Assembly (NCBI GenBank): GCA_944367565.1
Contig: CALVWR010000003.1
Span: forward strand, 62,001 to 126,000
Direction: 5' to 3'
Origin: an uncultured Clostridia bacterium
GTDB taxonomy: Bacteria > Bacillota > Clostridia > Christensenellales > Borkfalkiaceae
DNA: 64,000 nt
Shown: positions 17,041-24,215 of the stretch, piece after piece
How positions within the stretch are numbered: the stretch's first letter is position 1
Layout of the letters: each line of letters starts with the position of its first letter
Program-made: the position numbers and the translations under genes
Notes under the pieces: generated by a model
What the model saw: only the letters and a program-made list of their open reading frames with translations
Databases searched by the model: none
What the model was told of the DNA's origin: nothing

Positions 17041-17562
17041 TTATTCTCTGCCGAAAGTGATTTGTTCGATGGCGGAAATCACCTGCGCTTTATCTTCTTT
17101 GCAATCCGATCGGATCCAACGCATGGAAATATTGAAGATCGCGCCGGAATATCCCGCCGCAAGAAAAAGGTTTTCCCGATCGAAACGGTTGGCAAATAAC
17201 TCTTCAAAACCGCGGTCGATGAAGTCGAAATAAAGATACTCAAGGTGCGCTTTCTGCAACAGGCGAATTTCTCGTTTATTCTCTTCCAGGGCGGTAACCA
17301 CGTCGCGGATGATGTCGAGATAGTCTTCTTTGCAACGCGGCTGATAGCGTTGCGCTCGGGAAAATTCCAGATTTTTGCTCTCAAAATAAAATTTTATGAC
17401 GTTTTCCTTAGAAGAAAAATAACGATAGAAAGTCGCTCTGCCGACGCCTGCCTTTATGCAGACGTCCGTAATGCGGATGTCGTTGAAAGGCGTGTTTTCC
17501 ATAAGTCGGAACAGCGCCTGAACGATATAATGGCGGGAATAATCTCCGTTGTTATATTCCAC
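17041..17562 (-). CDS. TetR/AcrR-family transcription regulator
   Basis: 173-residue repressor-type regulator. Residues 8-55 form the TetR HTH: ITDVCIKAGVGRATFYRYFS is the recognition region. The C-terminal ligand domain is too variable to name an effector. The start is GTG 17562, preceded by AAAGGAG; there is no better ATG. It is transcribed divergently from the two membrane-protein genes at 17731 and 18264, and the two promoters overlap at their -10 boxes. This arrangement is typical of a TetR repressor that controls itself and its neighbours. An inverted repeat AAAAGTC-N9-GACTTTT at 17680-17702 could be its operator. Confidence 0.88.
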   Translation of the reverse strand: MEYNNGDYSRHYIVQALFRLMENTPFNDIRITDVCIKAGVGRATFYRYFSSKENVIKFYFESKNLEFSRAQRYQPRCKEDYLDIIRDVVTALEENKREIRLLQKAHLEYLYFDFIDRGFEELFANRFDRENLFLAAGYSGAIFNISMRWIRSDCKEDKAQVISAIEQITFGRE

Positions 17563-17635
17563 GATACAAATCGCTCCTTTTGTCTCAAACGGAAAAACAA
17601 AAGGCGGGGCAATGTCTGATTGCCGTTTTTTTCGC

Positions 17636-17664
17636 TTGTTCTTCCGTTTTTTTTATTTTATAAT
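17636..17664 (+). promoter_or_regulatory. Predicted promoter of membrane-protein pair
   Basis: -35 TTGTTC (17636-17641), 17-bp spacer, -10 TATAAT (17659-17664). The -10 overlaps that of the divergent tetR promoter. Confidence 0.5.
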
Positions 17665-17688
17665 ACACTTGTTTCACGGAAAAGTCAA
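17660..17688 (-). promoter_or_regulatory. Predicted promoter of TetR gene
   Basis: Minus strand: -35 TTGACT (17683-17688), 17-bp spacer, -10 TATTAT (17660-17665). It overlaps the plus-strand promoter, and the inverted repeat AAAAGTC/GACTTTT (17680-17702) covers its -35. Confidence 0.6.
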
Positions 17689-17730
17689 GTCGACGGACTT
17701 TTTCGAAAAAAGTCAAAAAGGAGTAAAAAC

Positions 17731-18267
17731 ATGAAAAACAAGGATTTTTTGACATATGAATATATGTCAAAGACGGTTAAGGCAAACGAACAGGCGCAGA
17801 TCGCGGATATGTATGAAGCGTTCGGCTGGGAGATCACTGGCGTAAATCCCGCCGTAGCGGACAGCGTTACCCTGTCATTCAAGAGAGATCGCAAATTGCC
17901 GCACAAGCAGGAACTGGCGCGTCTGGAAAGACAGGCGGAAGAAACGTTTACGGTGCTTACGCGTCTTGAATCGGCAAAAACGAAGGGATCCATGATTTTT
18001 GCGTTGGTGTTCGGCTGCATCGCCGCGCTTGTGCTGGGTGGAGGAATGAGTCTTGTTTTATTACATTCCGGAAGCGTGGCGGCATGGGTCGGCGGAATCG
18101 CGCTGGGACTTGTCGGAATCGTTTTATGCGGAATCAATTATCCGCTTTACAGAAAAGCGCAGGAAAAAAAGACGCGCCAACTTTCGCCTGCGATCGACGA
18201 GAATGAAGAAAAACTTGCAAATCTTCTGGAAAAAGGCAATGATTTGCTGCAAGGCGGAGTACTTTGA
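17731..18267 (+). CDS. Small membrane protein, unknown function
   Basis: 178 residues, not recognised. The start is ATG 17731 with AAAAAGGAG upstream; the frame open from 17620 is not used. The N-terminal 85 residues are soluble and charged, with a helical, Arg/Glu-rich stretch (residues 55-85). Two membrane helices follow at about 88-112 and 116-137, joined by a short loop. A charged tail ends in Glu/Lys-rich helix. Both ends would be cytoplasmic. It is translationally coupled to the next gene (4-base overlap) and probably controlled by the divergent TetR. The pair may form a membrane complex, but nothing in the sequence says what it does. Confidence 0.7.
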   Translation: MKNKDFLTYEYMSKTVKANEQAQIADMYEAFGWEITGVNPAVADSVTLSFKRDRKLPHKQELARLERQAEETFTVLTRLESAKTKGSMIFALVFGCIAALVLGGGMSLVLLHSGSVAAWVGGIALGLVGIVLCGINYPLYRKAQEKKTRQLSPAIDENEEKLANLLEKGNDLLQGGVL

Positions 18268-18953
18268 AAGGTGCAGGAGCAATCAAAAAGCTTTATTTTC
18301 GCGTCGTGAAGGATTCGGCGTTTCGGTTTTACGTCGGTTTTTTGTTTTCGACTTTGTCGACAGCGGTCTTTACGGGCTATAATTTGCTTCTTGCCGTAAT
18401 TTATCGTTCGGCATGGAATGTTTCCATAGGCGTATATTACGCGGTGCTGACGTTTTTGCGGGCGGACGTTCTTTTGCGGGAAGGTAAATCCTTGAAACAA
18501 CGGCTTTCCGAGGAGAAAAAACGGGAAAGACGCGAAAAATTCTTACCGCGGCAATGCCGATTGCTGTTCGTTGCCGACATCGCGCTGATCGCGCCGATCG
18601 CCCTGTTGGTTCTTGAAAAAAAACAGGTCGTCTATTCCGCGATTGCGGCGATTTCTGTTGCCGCATATACCGTTTATAAAGTCGTTCTGCTGATGCGCGG
18701 TTTTTTCGGGACAAAAGAGAAAAACAGCTTAAAAACGTCGTTTTTTCACAACATCAATCTGATCGATACTTCGGTTTCCGTTCTGACCCTTCAATATACG
18801 CTGATCATGACTTTCGGAGAGGGAATCAAAGGCACGATGTTTACGCTTTGCGCTTTTTCGAGTTTTGTGATCTGGACGGTAATCGTCTTTTTTTCCGTCA
18901 GAATGCAGATCGCCGTTATCCGTACAGAAAAAAACAGCGGGCGGCAAAGCTGA
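18264..18953 (+). CDS. Multi-pass membrane protein, unknown function
   Basis: 229 residues with about six hydrophobic segments (near 22-46, 50-66, 97-116, 120-145, 165-190, 195-215) and a basic cytoplasmic loop rich in Arg/Lys/Glu between the second and third. The start is a TTG at 18264 that overlaps the stop of the preceding gene (TTGA), with GGCGGAG upstream. No catalytic or transport motif is recognised. It forms a two-gene unit with 17731-18267 opposite a TetR regulator, a layout often seen for induced membrane or efflux functions. Confidence 0.65.
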   Translation: MKGAGAIKKLYFRVVKDSAFRFYVGFLFSTLSTAVFTGYNLLLAVIYRSAWNVSIGVYYAVLTFLRADVLLREGKSLKQRLSEEKKRERREKFLPRQCRLLFVADIALIAPIALLVLEKKQVVYSAIAAISVAAYTVYKVVLLMRGFFGTKEKNSLKTSFFHNINLIDTSVSVLTLQYTLIMTFGEGIKGTMFTLCAFSSFVIWTVIVFFSVRMQIAVIRTEKNSGRQS

Positions 18954-19030
18954 ACAGCAACGCCTAAAGCCCTTTGCTTTGCGTGAAAATTATATTGGTG
19001 GCGCCTTTGAAAAGGATGCAGCAAGATTGC

Positions 19031-19265
19031 TTTTGCAACGCATCATGCGGAACGCTGTACGGGCGCGCGCTTTTTTCAACGCATCATGCGGGGGCGCTGT
19101 ACGGGCGCGCGCTTTTTGCAACACATCGTGCGGGGCACTGTACGGGCGCGCGCTTTTTGCAACACATCGTGTGGGGGAGCTGTACGGGCGCGCTTTTAAT
19201 AACGCATCGTGCGGGGAGCTGTACGGGCGCGCGCTTTAACACATCGTGCGGGGCACTGTACGAAA
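19031..19265. repeat. Tandem repeat, about 6 units of 37-42 bp
   Basis: The core TGTACGGGCGCGCGCTTTT recurs with its TGTAC at 19056, 19098, 19139, 19181, 19220 and 19257, a spacing of 42, 41, 42, 39 and 37 bases. Each unit reads roughly AACRCATCRTGCGGGG-N-CTGTACGGGCGCGCGCTTTTTGC. Units are contiguous and differ by a few substitutions and small gaps; the last is truncated. Because unit length is not a multiple of three, no single frame runs through as a repeat protein. Confidence 0.85.
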
Positions 19266-19314
19266 ACGCATGCTATATATCGTTGTGCCGACAAGCAATC
19301 CGCCGCACCGCCGC

Positions 19315-19343
19315 TTGACAAACAAACGGCGGTGTGATATCAT
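19315..19343 (+). promoter_or_regulatory. Predicted promoter downstream of the tandem repeat
   Basis: -35 TTGACA (perfect, 19315-19320), 17-bp spacer, -10 TATCAT (19338-19343). The next confident gene (cls) begins 560 bases later, so this promoter may serve the small ORF at 19473, a non-coding RNA, or a long cls leader. Confidence 0.55.
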
Positions 19344-19472
19344 ATTGCATATTTCCGCACGCGCACACGCGTGGGGAAAAAGCCGGCGGTAAGGAAATGC
19401 GCGCATAAATAAAATCGGCAATTCATGCAAAAGGAAATACCTTAGCGCGCGTGTATGAAGGAGCGCGCGTAT

Positions 19473-19601
19473 ATGGAGAAAGATAAACACTTTTCGCGGA
19501 AGACGGAGCCGGCGCAAAAGCCTTGCGTGGGAATTAGTTTTGTCAAACCGCGCAGAATGAAGAGATCGTTCCTCCGCGCGGGCGCGAAAAAGAATTTCTG
19601 A
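19473..19601 (+). CDS. Possible 42-residue basic peptide
   Basis: ATG 19473 is preceded by GAAGGAG ten bases upstream and about 130 bases by the promoter at 19315. The product is 42 residues, strongly basic (many Lys/Arg), with no membrane helix or signal peptide. It has no recognised relative. It could be a true small protein or chance; the ribosome binding site and promoter are the only support. Confidence 0.3.
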   Translation: MEKDKHFSRKTEPAQKPCVGISFVKPRRMKRSFLRAGAKKNF

Positions 19602-19905
19602 ACGATTGCGCGAAGGGAAAATCCGCATCGGGCGTACGACGCTATTCCGTCTGAAAAATCGGATAAGCGGGCGATTATACGACAGCGTTAAACGGGAGAT
19701 CAAACGTTTAGCTTATAGAAAAGCACAGAGAAAAAGCCGGGGAAAACCGCAAAAAAACGGCAAAGACAAGCCGGGAAGAGACAAAAAAACCGCAAAAAAA
19801 CAAGATCGTTTTGGAAAAAACCGTCGATAGAAAAGAAGCGTTTTCGGAAAATCACAGACGGTCTGAAATATTTGAACTTTACGGAAGAAGGCGGCGAGAG
19901 GATAT

Positions 19906-21435
19906 ATGAAAAAGATTTTCAAAATGTTGTTTGGAAGACTTACCCTGATCGCATTGCTCATCATCGCGCAATTTTTGTTGTTTGTATGGTGGGTAGCGGT
20001 TGCGTCTTTGCAGTATAATTGGTTATACTTTGTCAATGTTGCGATCAGCGTACTGGTTTTTTTGCACATCGTAAACAGGAATATGAACACGGAGAGCAAA
20101 CTGACGTGGATCGCGGTAGTCTTGCTGATGCCGATTTTCGGCACGCTGGCATATATATTATTTTCGGAAAGTCGTCTTTCGCCGAAGCAGAGAAGAAATT
20201 TTAAGAATGTATTTTACATAACGAAAGACGCCTTGGATTATTATTTTGCGAAATCGGGCGGGCGGTTGCCGGATACGGGGGAATACATCGGACAAAACGA
20301 ATATATCAAGAATATGTGCAATCTGCCTTCTTATCGGAATACGGAGACGCAGTATTACGAATGGGGTCAGACGTTTTTTCAGGCGCTTAAAGAAGAACTT
20401 GAAAAAGCGCGGCATTTTATTTTCATGGAATATTTCATCGTGGAAAGGGGCGAGATGTGGGATATCGTGCTTGCGATCCTCGAGAGGAAGGTCAAAGAAG
20501 GCGTGGAAGTACGGTTTATGTACGACGATATCGGATCTATATCCAAAGTACCGGGGAATTATTATAAAAAGTTGCAAAAGCTGGGAATCAAAGCGATTCG
20601 TTTCAATCCGTTCCGACCGTTTCTGACGGGAATACATAACAATCGCGACCACAGAAAGATTACGGTGATCGACGGGAAAGTCGGGTTTATCGGCGGAACG
20701 AATCTTGCAGACGAATATATCAATAAAGTATCGCCGTACGGCATCTGGAAAGATACGGCGGTGAAGCTGCGGGGAGAAGCGGTGCGCTCGATCACGACGA
20801 TGTTTTTGCAGATGTACGACATGCAGATGGGAAGAACGGAAGATATTTCCGCATATCTTGCACCGGAAGAAGACGTGGAATCGGACGGCGTCGTGCAGTT
20901 TTTCGTGGACAGTCCGAAGCCTATTAACAACGATTACATTGCAAAGAACATCTATCTGAACGTGATCAACAGTGCGAAAAAGACGCTGTATATCACCACA
21001 CCCTATCTGATTCCGGACGGGGAGTTGATCAACGCGTTGCAGCTTGCGGCGAAACGGGGAGTGGACGTACGCATCGTAACGCCGCAAATTCCGGATAAGA
21101 AACTGGTGTTTGACATTACTCAATCCAATTATAAACGGCTGTTGCAGTACGGGGTCAGGATCTATGAATTCAAAGGCGGATTCATTCACGCGAAGAACGT
21201 GCTTTGCGACGGGATGATCGGGATTGTGGGGACGATCAATCTCGATTACAGGAGCATGATGCATCATTATGAATGCGGCGTATGGATGTATCGGTCGAAG
21301 GCTCTTGCGGATATGGCAAACGATTTTGAACAAATTTTTGCAACGGCCTCCGAACAGAATGAAAAGAGCATCCGAATGGGTCCGCTGAAGCGACTCTTTT
21401 GCGGCGTGTGTGCGATTTTTGCGCCGCTGTTATAG
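19906..21435 (+). CDS. cls: Cardiolipin synthase, PLD family
   Basis: 509-residue membrane enzyme that makes cardiolipin from two phosphatidylglycerol molecules. The N-terminus has two membrane helices and the PLDc_N-type region (residues 10-75). Two HKD motifs follow: His249 in NRDHRKITVIDG and His428 in FIHAKNVLCDG, both with their Lys and downstream Asp and Gly-Thr-x-Asn. GAGAGG lies just before the ATG. Length and order match the Firmicutes ClsA type. The next gene follows after 12 bases and is probably co-transcribed. Confidence 0.95.
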   Translation: MKKIFKMLFGRLTLIALLIIAQFLLFVWWVAVASLQYNWLYFVNVAISVLVFLHIVNRNMNTESKLTWIAVVLLMPIFGTLAYILFSESRLSPKQRRNFKNVFYITKDALDYYFAKSGGRLPDTGEYIGQNEYIKNMCNLPSYRNTETQYYEWGQTFFQALKEELEKARHFIFMEYFIVERGEMWDIVLAILERKVKEGVEVRFMYDDIGSISKVPGNYYKKLQKLGIKAIRFNPFRPFLTGIHNNRDHRKITVIDGKVGFIGGTNLADEYINKVSPYGIWKDTAVKLRGEAVRSITTMFLQMYDMQMGRTEDISAYLAPEEDVESDGVVQFFVDSPKPINNDYIAKNIYLNVINSAKKTLYITTPYLIPDGELINALQLAAKRGVDVRIVTPQIPDKKLVFDITQSNYKRLLQYGVRIYEFKGGFIHAKNVLCDGMIGIVGTINLDYRSMMHHYECGVWMYRSKALADMANDFEQIFATASEQNEKSIRMGPLKRLFCGVCAIFAPLL

Positions 21436-21447
21436 AACGGGAGAACT

Positions 21448-22698
21448 ATGGATAAGGGGAAAGCGGAGCAACTGCTCGGCGGAGAATTTTGCTGCAAGTG
21501 CGACGGAGGAAAGGTCTCCGTCGAGGTGCGGAGGGGCGTGCCGGAACAAAAGATTGAGGAAATAGCCGCGGCATTGCACGCGGACAAAGCCGTGCTGTTC
21601 GTTTCGCGGCACTTTTCCGAATCGGAACGCGCCTGTTTTGAAGCGGCGCTGCGCGCCGCCGGCGCGCAGCCCGTGACCGTATCGGTGCGTCGCCGGTTTG
21701 ACAACGCGCTGGAAAACGCGGGCGCGCTGTTTGCGTCTGCCAAGGAGGCGGAGATGATCGTCGTCTGCGAAAGCGGATTGTACGATGCGGCGGCATATTT
21801 TGCGGCGTTGAGAAATATTCCGCTGGTTTACGCGGCGTTTTCTCCCGAAGCGGACGGCATACTTGCTCCGACGGTGAGCGTCAGGATCAGGGATAAGACG
21901 GAGCGCATCTGTGCGGACAACCCCCGCTATATCGTCATCGACGAAGAACGCCTGAAGCGTGCAAATCGGTCGGAAGTGGCGGCGGCGTTTGCTTCGATCG
22001 CTTCGGGCATCGTCTCTTTGATCGACTACCGCGTGCGCGGCGCGCTGACGGGAGAGTTCTGCCGCGAAAGCTACAATCTGGCGCGCGGGGCGATTTCGGA
22101 GGCGCTGCATATCGGGACGGACGAAAATGCGCCGTTGACCCTTTTAGAGAGCAGGCTGGTCATCGCGGCGGTGGAAAATCATACTCGCGGCCTGTTTTCG
22201 GGAGGGGAATGTGCGGTGGCGGAACTTCTGGAAGGTTCGGGGAAAAGGCGGCTTTCTTCGGCGGAACGGAAGTTTGCGGCGGCGTTTTTATTGCTCGATC
22301 TGTACGCGGCGTACTTTTCTTCGCCGCATGAAAATTTATTGTATGTGCCCGATTATGCGCAGCGTGCGGAAGAGCTTTCTTCGTATATCGGCTGCGGGAA
22401 GGGAACGATCCTGACTCATATGCTTTCCGCGGGGGCGTTTGCCGATGAGGAGAAGATCGCGCTGTATCTTCCGCGGCTCTTGGAGGAGATTGAAATTCTT
22501 CGCGGCTGGTTCGGGAGCATCACGGCGAAATACAGAGATCTGGGCGGAACGGATCTTTCCGATCAATATACCTTCGGAGAGTGGGCGAGGGCGATCGATC
22601 GGGCGGCGGATCTGCCCGGCACTTTTTCCACGCTTACGCTGATGCGTGAAAGCGGTGCGCTGGAACTTTTGAGAAAGGAATTGCAGGATCGAAACTGA
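21448..22698 (+). CDS. Degenerate metal-dependent dehydrogenase-like protein
   Basis: 416 residues. The order of features resembles the iron-containing alcohol dehydrogenase / glycerol-1-phosphate dehydrogenase / dehydroquinate synthase fold: an N-terminal Rossmann-like part ending near residue 110, a PEADGILAPTVSVR stretch that looks like the SHDG-x-ASP segment of glycerol-1-phosphate dehydrogenases, and a helical C-terminal half. The hallmark GGG nucleotide-binding motif is replaced by CESGLYDAA and the metal-binding Asp/His set is not evident. It may be a catalytically inactive relative, or the likeness may be distant. It follows cls by 12 bases, which would suit a lipid-related role. It is followed by a terminator. 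Confidence 0.4.
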   Translation: MDKGKAEQLLGGEFCCKCDGGKVSVEVRRGVPEQKIEEIAAALHADKAVLFVSRHFSESERACFEAALRAAGAQPVTVSVRRRFDNALENAGALFASAKEAEMIVVCESGLYDAAAYFAALRNIPLVYAAFSPEADGILAPTVSVRIRDKTERICADNPRYIVIDEERLKRANRSEVAAAFASIASGIVSLIDYRVRGALTGEFCRESYNLARGAISEALHIGTDENAPLTLLESRLVIAAVENHTRGLFSGGECAVAELLEGSGKRRLSSAERKFAAAFLLLDLYAAYFSSPHENLLYVPDYAQRAEELSSYIGCGKGTILTHMLSAGAFADEEKIALYLPRLLEEIEILRGWFGSITAKYRDLGGTDLSDQYTFGEWARAIDRAADLPGTFSTLTLMRESGALELLRKELQDRN

Positions 22699-22710
22699 AG
22701 AAACGCAATC

Positions 22711-22745
22711 GCCGCGCGGCATGACGTTGCCGCGCGGCTTTTTTT
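22711..22745 (+). terminator. Terminator of cls unit
   Basis: 10-bp GCCGCGCGGC stem repeated at 22711-22720 and 22729-22738 (the sequence is self-complementary), followed by an eight-T run. Confidence 0.85.
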
Positions 22746-22865
22746 ATGCTCCGCCGCCTGAAATGCGAAATTTATGAAAAAATGCAAAAAAGAAGTATAA
22801 AGTTGAAAAAATACGTCGATAATCCGTCGCGTAAGAAAAATGCGTCTGCCGGGAGGATTCCAAAA

Positions 22866-23270
22866 ATGAAAAAGCTCTACATACTGATGGCGGGACTGAT
22901 TCTCGCTTCGGCGATGATGCTGGTAAACAATCCGCCGATTTTTTCAAAATTCAGCGAAGTGAGCGAAGTGTACTGCACGGACGGCAGCTTCGACGGCGGC
23001 AAACTGTATGCGGCGTTCAGCGTCGTGAACGGAAAATGCGGGGAAAGCAGTCGGCTGGACAAAAAAAATTTCTCGCTGGAGGAATGTATAAAATATTTCG
23101 GGGCGGAAATAATCATTACCGAAAAGATTGGAGATCTTGTCAGCATTTATCTTTATTCGCCTGCGATCAGGCGTTTCAAAACGGTTAAGGGGAAGAAGGT
23201 CAATCTGCACGTGGCGTTTACGGAGGATTGCGTGGTCATGGGAAGTCCCGTTATATACGGTTCTTATTAA
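22866..23270 (+). CDS. Exported small protein next to SpoIIQ-like gene
   Basis: 134 residues with an N-terminal signal or anchor helix (residues 2-20). The start is ATG 22866 with GGGAGG upstream; the longer frame from 22746 runs into the terminator. The C-terminal end (KKVNLHVAF...MGSPVIYGSY) reminds me of the end of clostridial YwmB-family proteins, which are often encoded beside SpoIID and SpoIIQ, but the protein is much shorter than YwmB. It precedes the M23 gene by 32 bases. A role in sporulation is a guess from that neighbourhood. Confidence 0.55.
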   Translation: MKKLYILMAGLILASAMMLVNNPPIFSKFSEVSEVYCTDGSFDGGKLYAAFSVVNGKCGESSRLDKKNFSLEECIKYFGAEIIITEKIGDLVSIYLYSPAIRRFKTVKGKKVNLHVAFTEDCVVMGSPVIYGSY

Positions 23271-23302
23271 AATACATAAATAAGTCAAAATCGGAGGAAA
23301 TT

Positions 23303-23989
23303 ATGAAAAGCGAAAACAAATTTTTGATGTTTCTGAAAAAGAACGCCTTTTATCTGGTGCTCGGTTTCTGTATTCTTGCGGTGGCTCTGTCCATTACGCT
23401 GGTGCTGACGCTCGGCAACAAGACGACCGTTCCCGATTCGAGCGGGGAGGAAAAGCCGCCCGTCGTCAATCCGGACGACGATAAAGACGACGACCAGCAG
23501 AACGAAGACAACGACGACGAGAACGAAGACAACGACGACGAGAACGACAACAACGAAGTTCCCACCGTGGAAGAAGTGATTTTCATCATGCCGGTAAACG
23601 GAACGGTCACGAAGCATTATTCGGAAGAGCCGGTGTTCAACGGAACGCTGAATCTGTATACGGCGCATAAGGCGATGGATATCGCGGCGGAAGAAGGCAG
23701 CGAAGTTTATGCGGTATACGACGGTGTGGTGGAAAGCATCACGAGCAATTATCTCGACGGAACGACCATCGTGATCGATCACGGAAACGGATTAAAGAGC
23801 ATCTACAATTCTCTTGAAGACGGAGACGGGGTCAACGTGGGACAGACGGTGAAGAAGGGGGACGTCATCGCCCATGTATCGGTGACGTATCTCGAAGAAT
23901 ACAGTGACGGGGCGCATCTGCATTTTTCCGTGGAAGAAAACGGCGAACTGATCAATCCCCTGACCTATCTGGAAGTGGAAGAAAAATAA
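23303..23989 (+). CDS. SpoIIQ-like M23 metallopeptidase
   Basis: 228 residues: a short cytoplasmic end, one membrane helix (about 15-38), an Asp/Glu/Asn-rich linker with NEDNDDE repeats (about 60-92), and a LytM/M23 domain (about 95-225). The zinc and catalytic residues are all present: His122 and Asp126 (HxxxD) and His205-x-His207 (HLHF). This fits clostridial SpoIIQ, which keeps the active site, unlike B. subtilis SpoIIQ. SpoIIQ sits in the forespore membrane and pairs with SpoIIIAH. A general cell-wall endopeptidase is the alternative. GGAGG precedes the ATG. Tandem terminators follow. Confidence 0.8.
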   Translation: MKSENKFLMFLKKNAFYLVLGFCILAVALSITLVLTLGNKTTVPDSSGEEKPPVVNPDDDKDDDQQNEDNDDENEDNDDENDNNEVPTVEEVIFIMPVNGTVTKHYSEEPVFNGTLNLYTAHKAMDIAAEEGSEVYAVYDGVVESITSNYLDGTTIVIDHGNGLKSIYNSLEDGDGVNVGQTVKKGDVIAHVSVTYLEEYSDGAHLHFSVEENGELINPLTYLEVEEK

Positions 23990-23999
23990 GTAAAATTTC

Positions 24000-24036
24000 A
24001 CCCGCCGCGACCGAATGTCGCGGCGGGTATTTTTTC
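24000..24036 (+). terminator. First of two tandem terminators
   Basis: 12-bp stem ACCCGCCGCGAC / GTCGCGGCGGGT with a 5-base loop and a T-run. Confidence 0.85.
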
Positions 24037-24045
24037 AATCGGCTG

Positions 24046-24081
24046 ACGGGCGGGACGTAAGAATGCGTCCCGCCCGTTTTT
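24046..24081 (+). terminator. Second tandem terminator
   Basis: 11-bp stem ACGGGCGGGAC / GTCCCGCCCGT followed by TTTTT. The double terminator isolates the SpoIIQ-like unit from the M1 peptidase. Confidence 0.8.
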
Positions 24082-24215
24082 ATGCCGAACGGGGAAAAAA
24101 TCGAGGCATATTCCGTTTTGTTTCCTCATACCATGATGTATAGGGCGGATTCGGACAAACCGCGGCGGACGTATGCCGCGAATTCGGATCCGGCGAAGAG
24201 AAGAAGGAGCGGTTT

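Larger units (their letters stand above)
18954..19905. other. Long gene-poor region with tandem repeats
   Basis: 952 bases between a membrane-protein gene and cls. Contents, left to right: a tandem repeat of about 41 bp (19031-19265), a good plus-strand promoter (19315-19343), a possible 42-codon ORF (19473-19601), a Lys/Arg-rich 74-codon frame starting at TTG 19606 without a ribosome binding site, and a short CAGAC-g-GTCTG inverted repeat near 19855. Overlapping ORFs through the repeats shift frame between units and are not genes. Confidence 0.55.

Noticed and set aside
19031-19265. CRISPR array
   Set aside because: Units are contiguous with no unique spacers, and no cas gene is nearby.
18974-19318. 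114-codon ORF through the tandem repeats
   Set aside because: Repeat length is not a multiple of three, so the frame reads each unit differently; no ribosome binding site.
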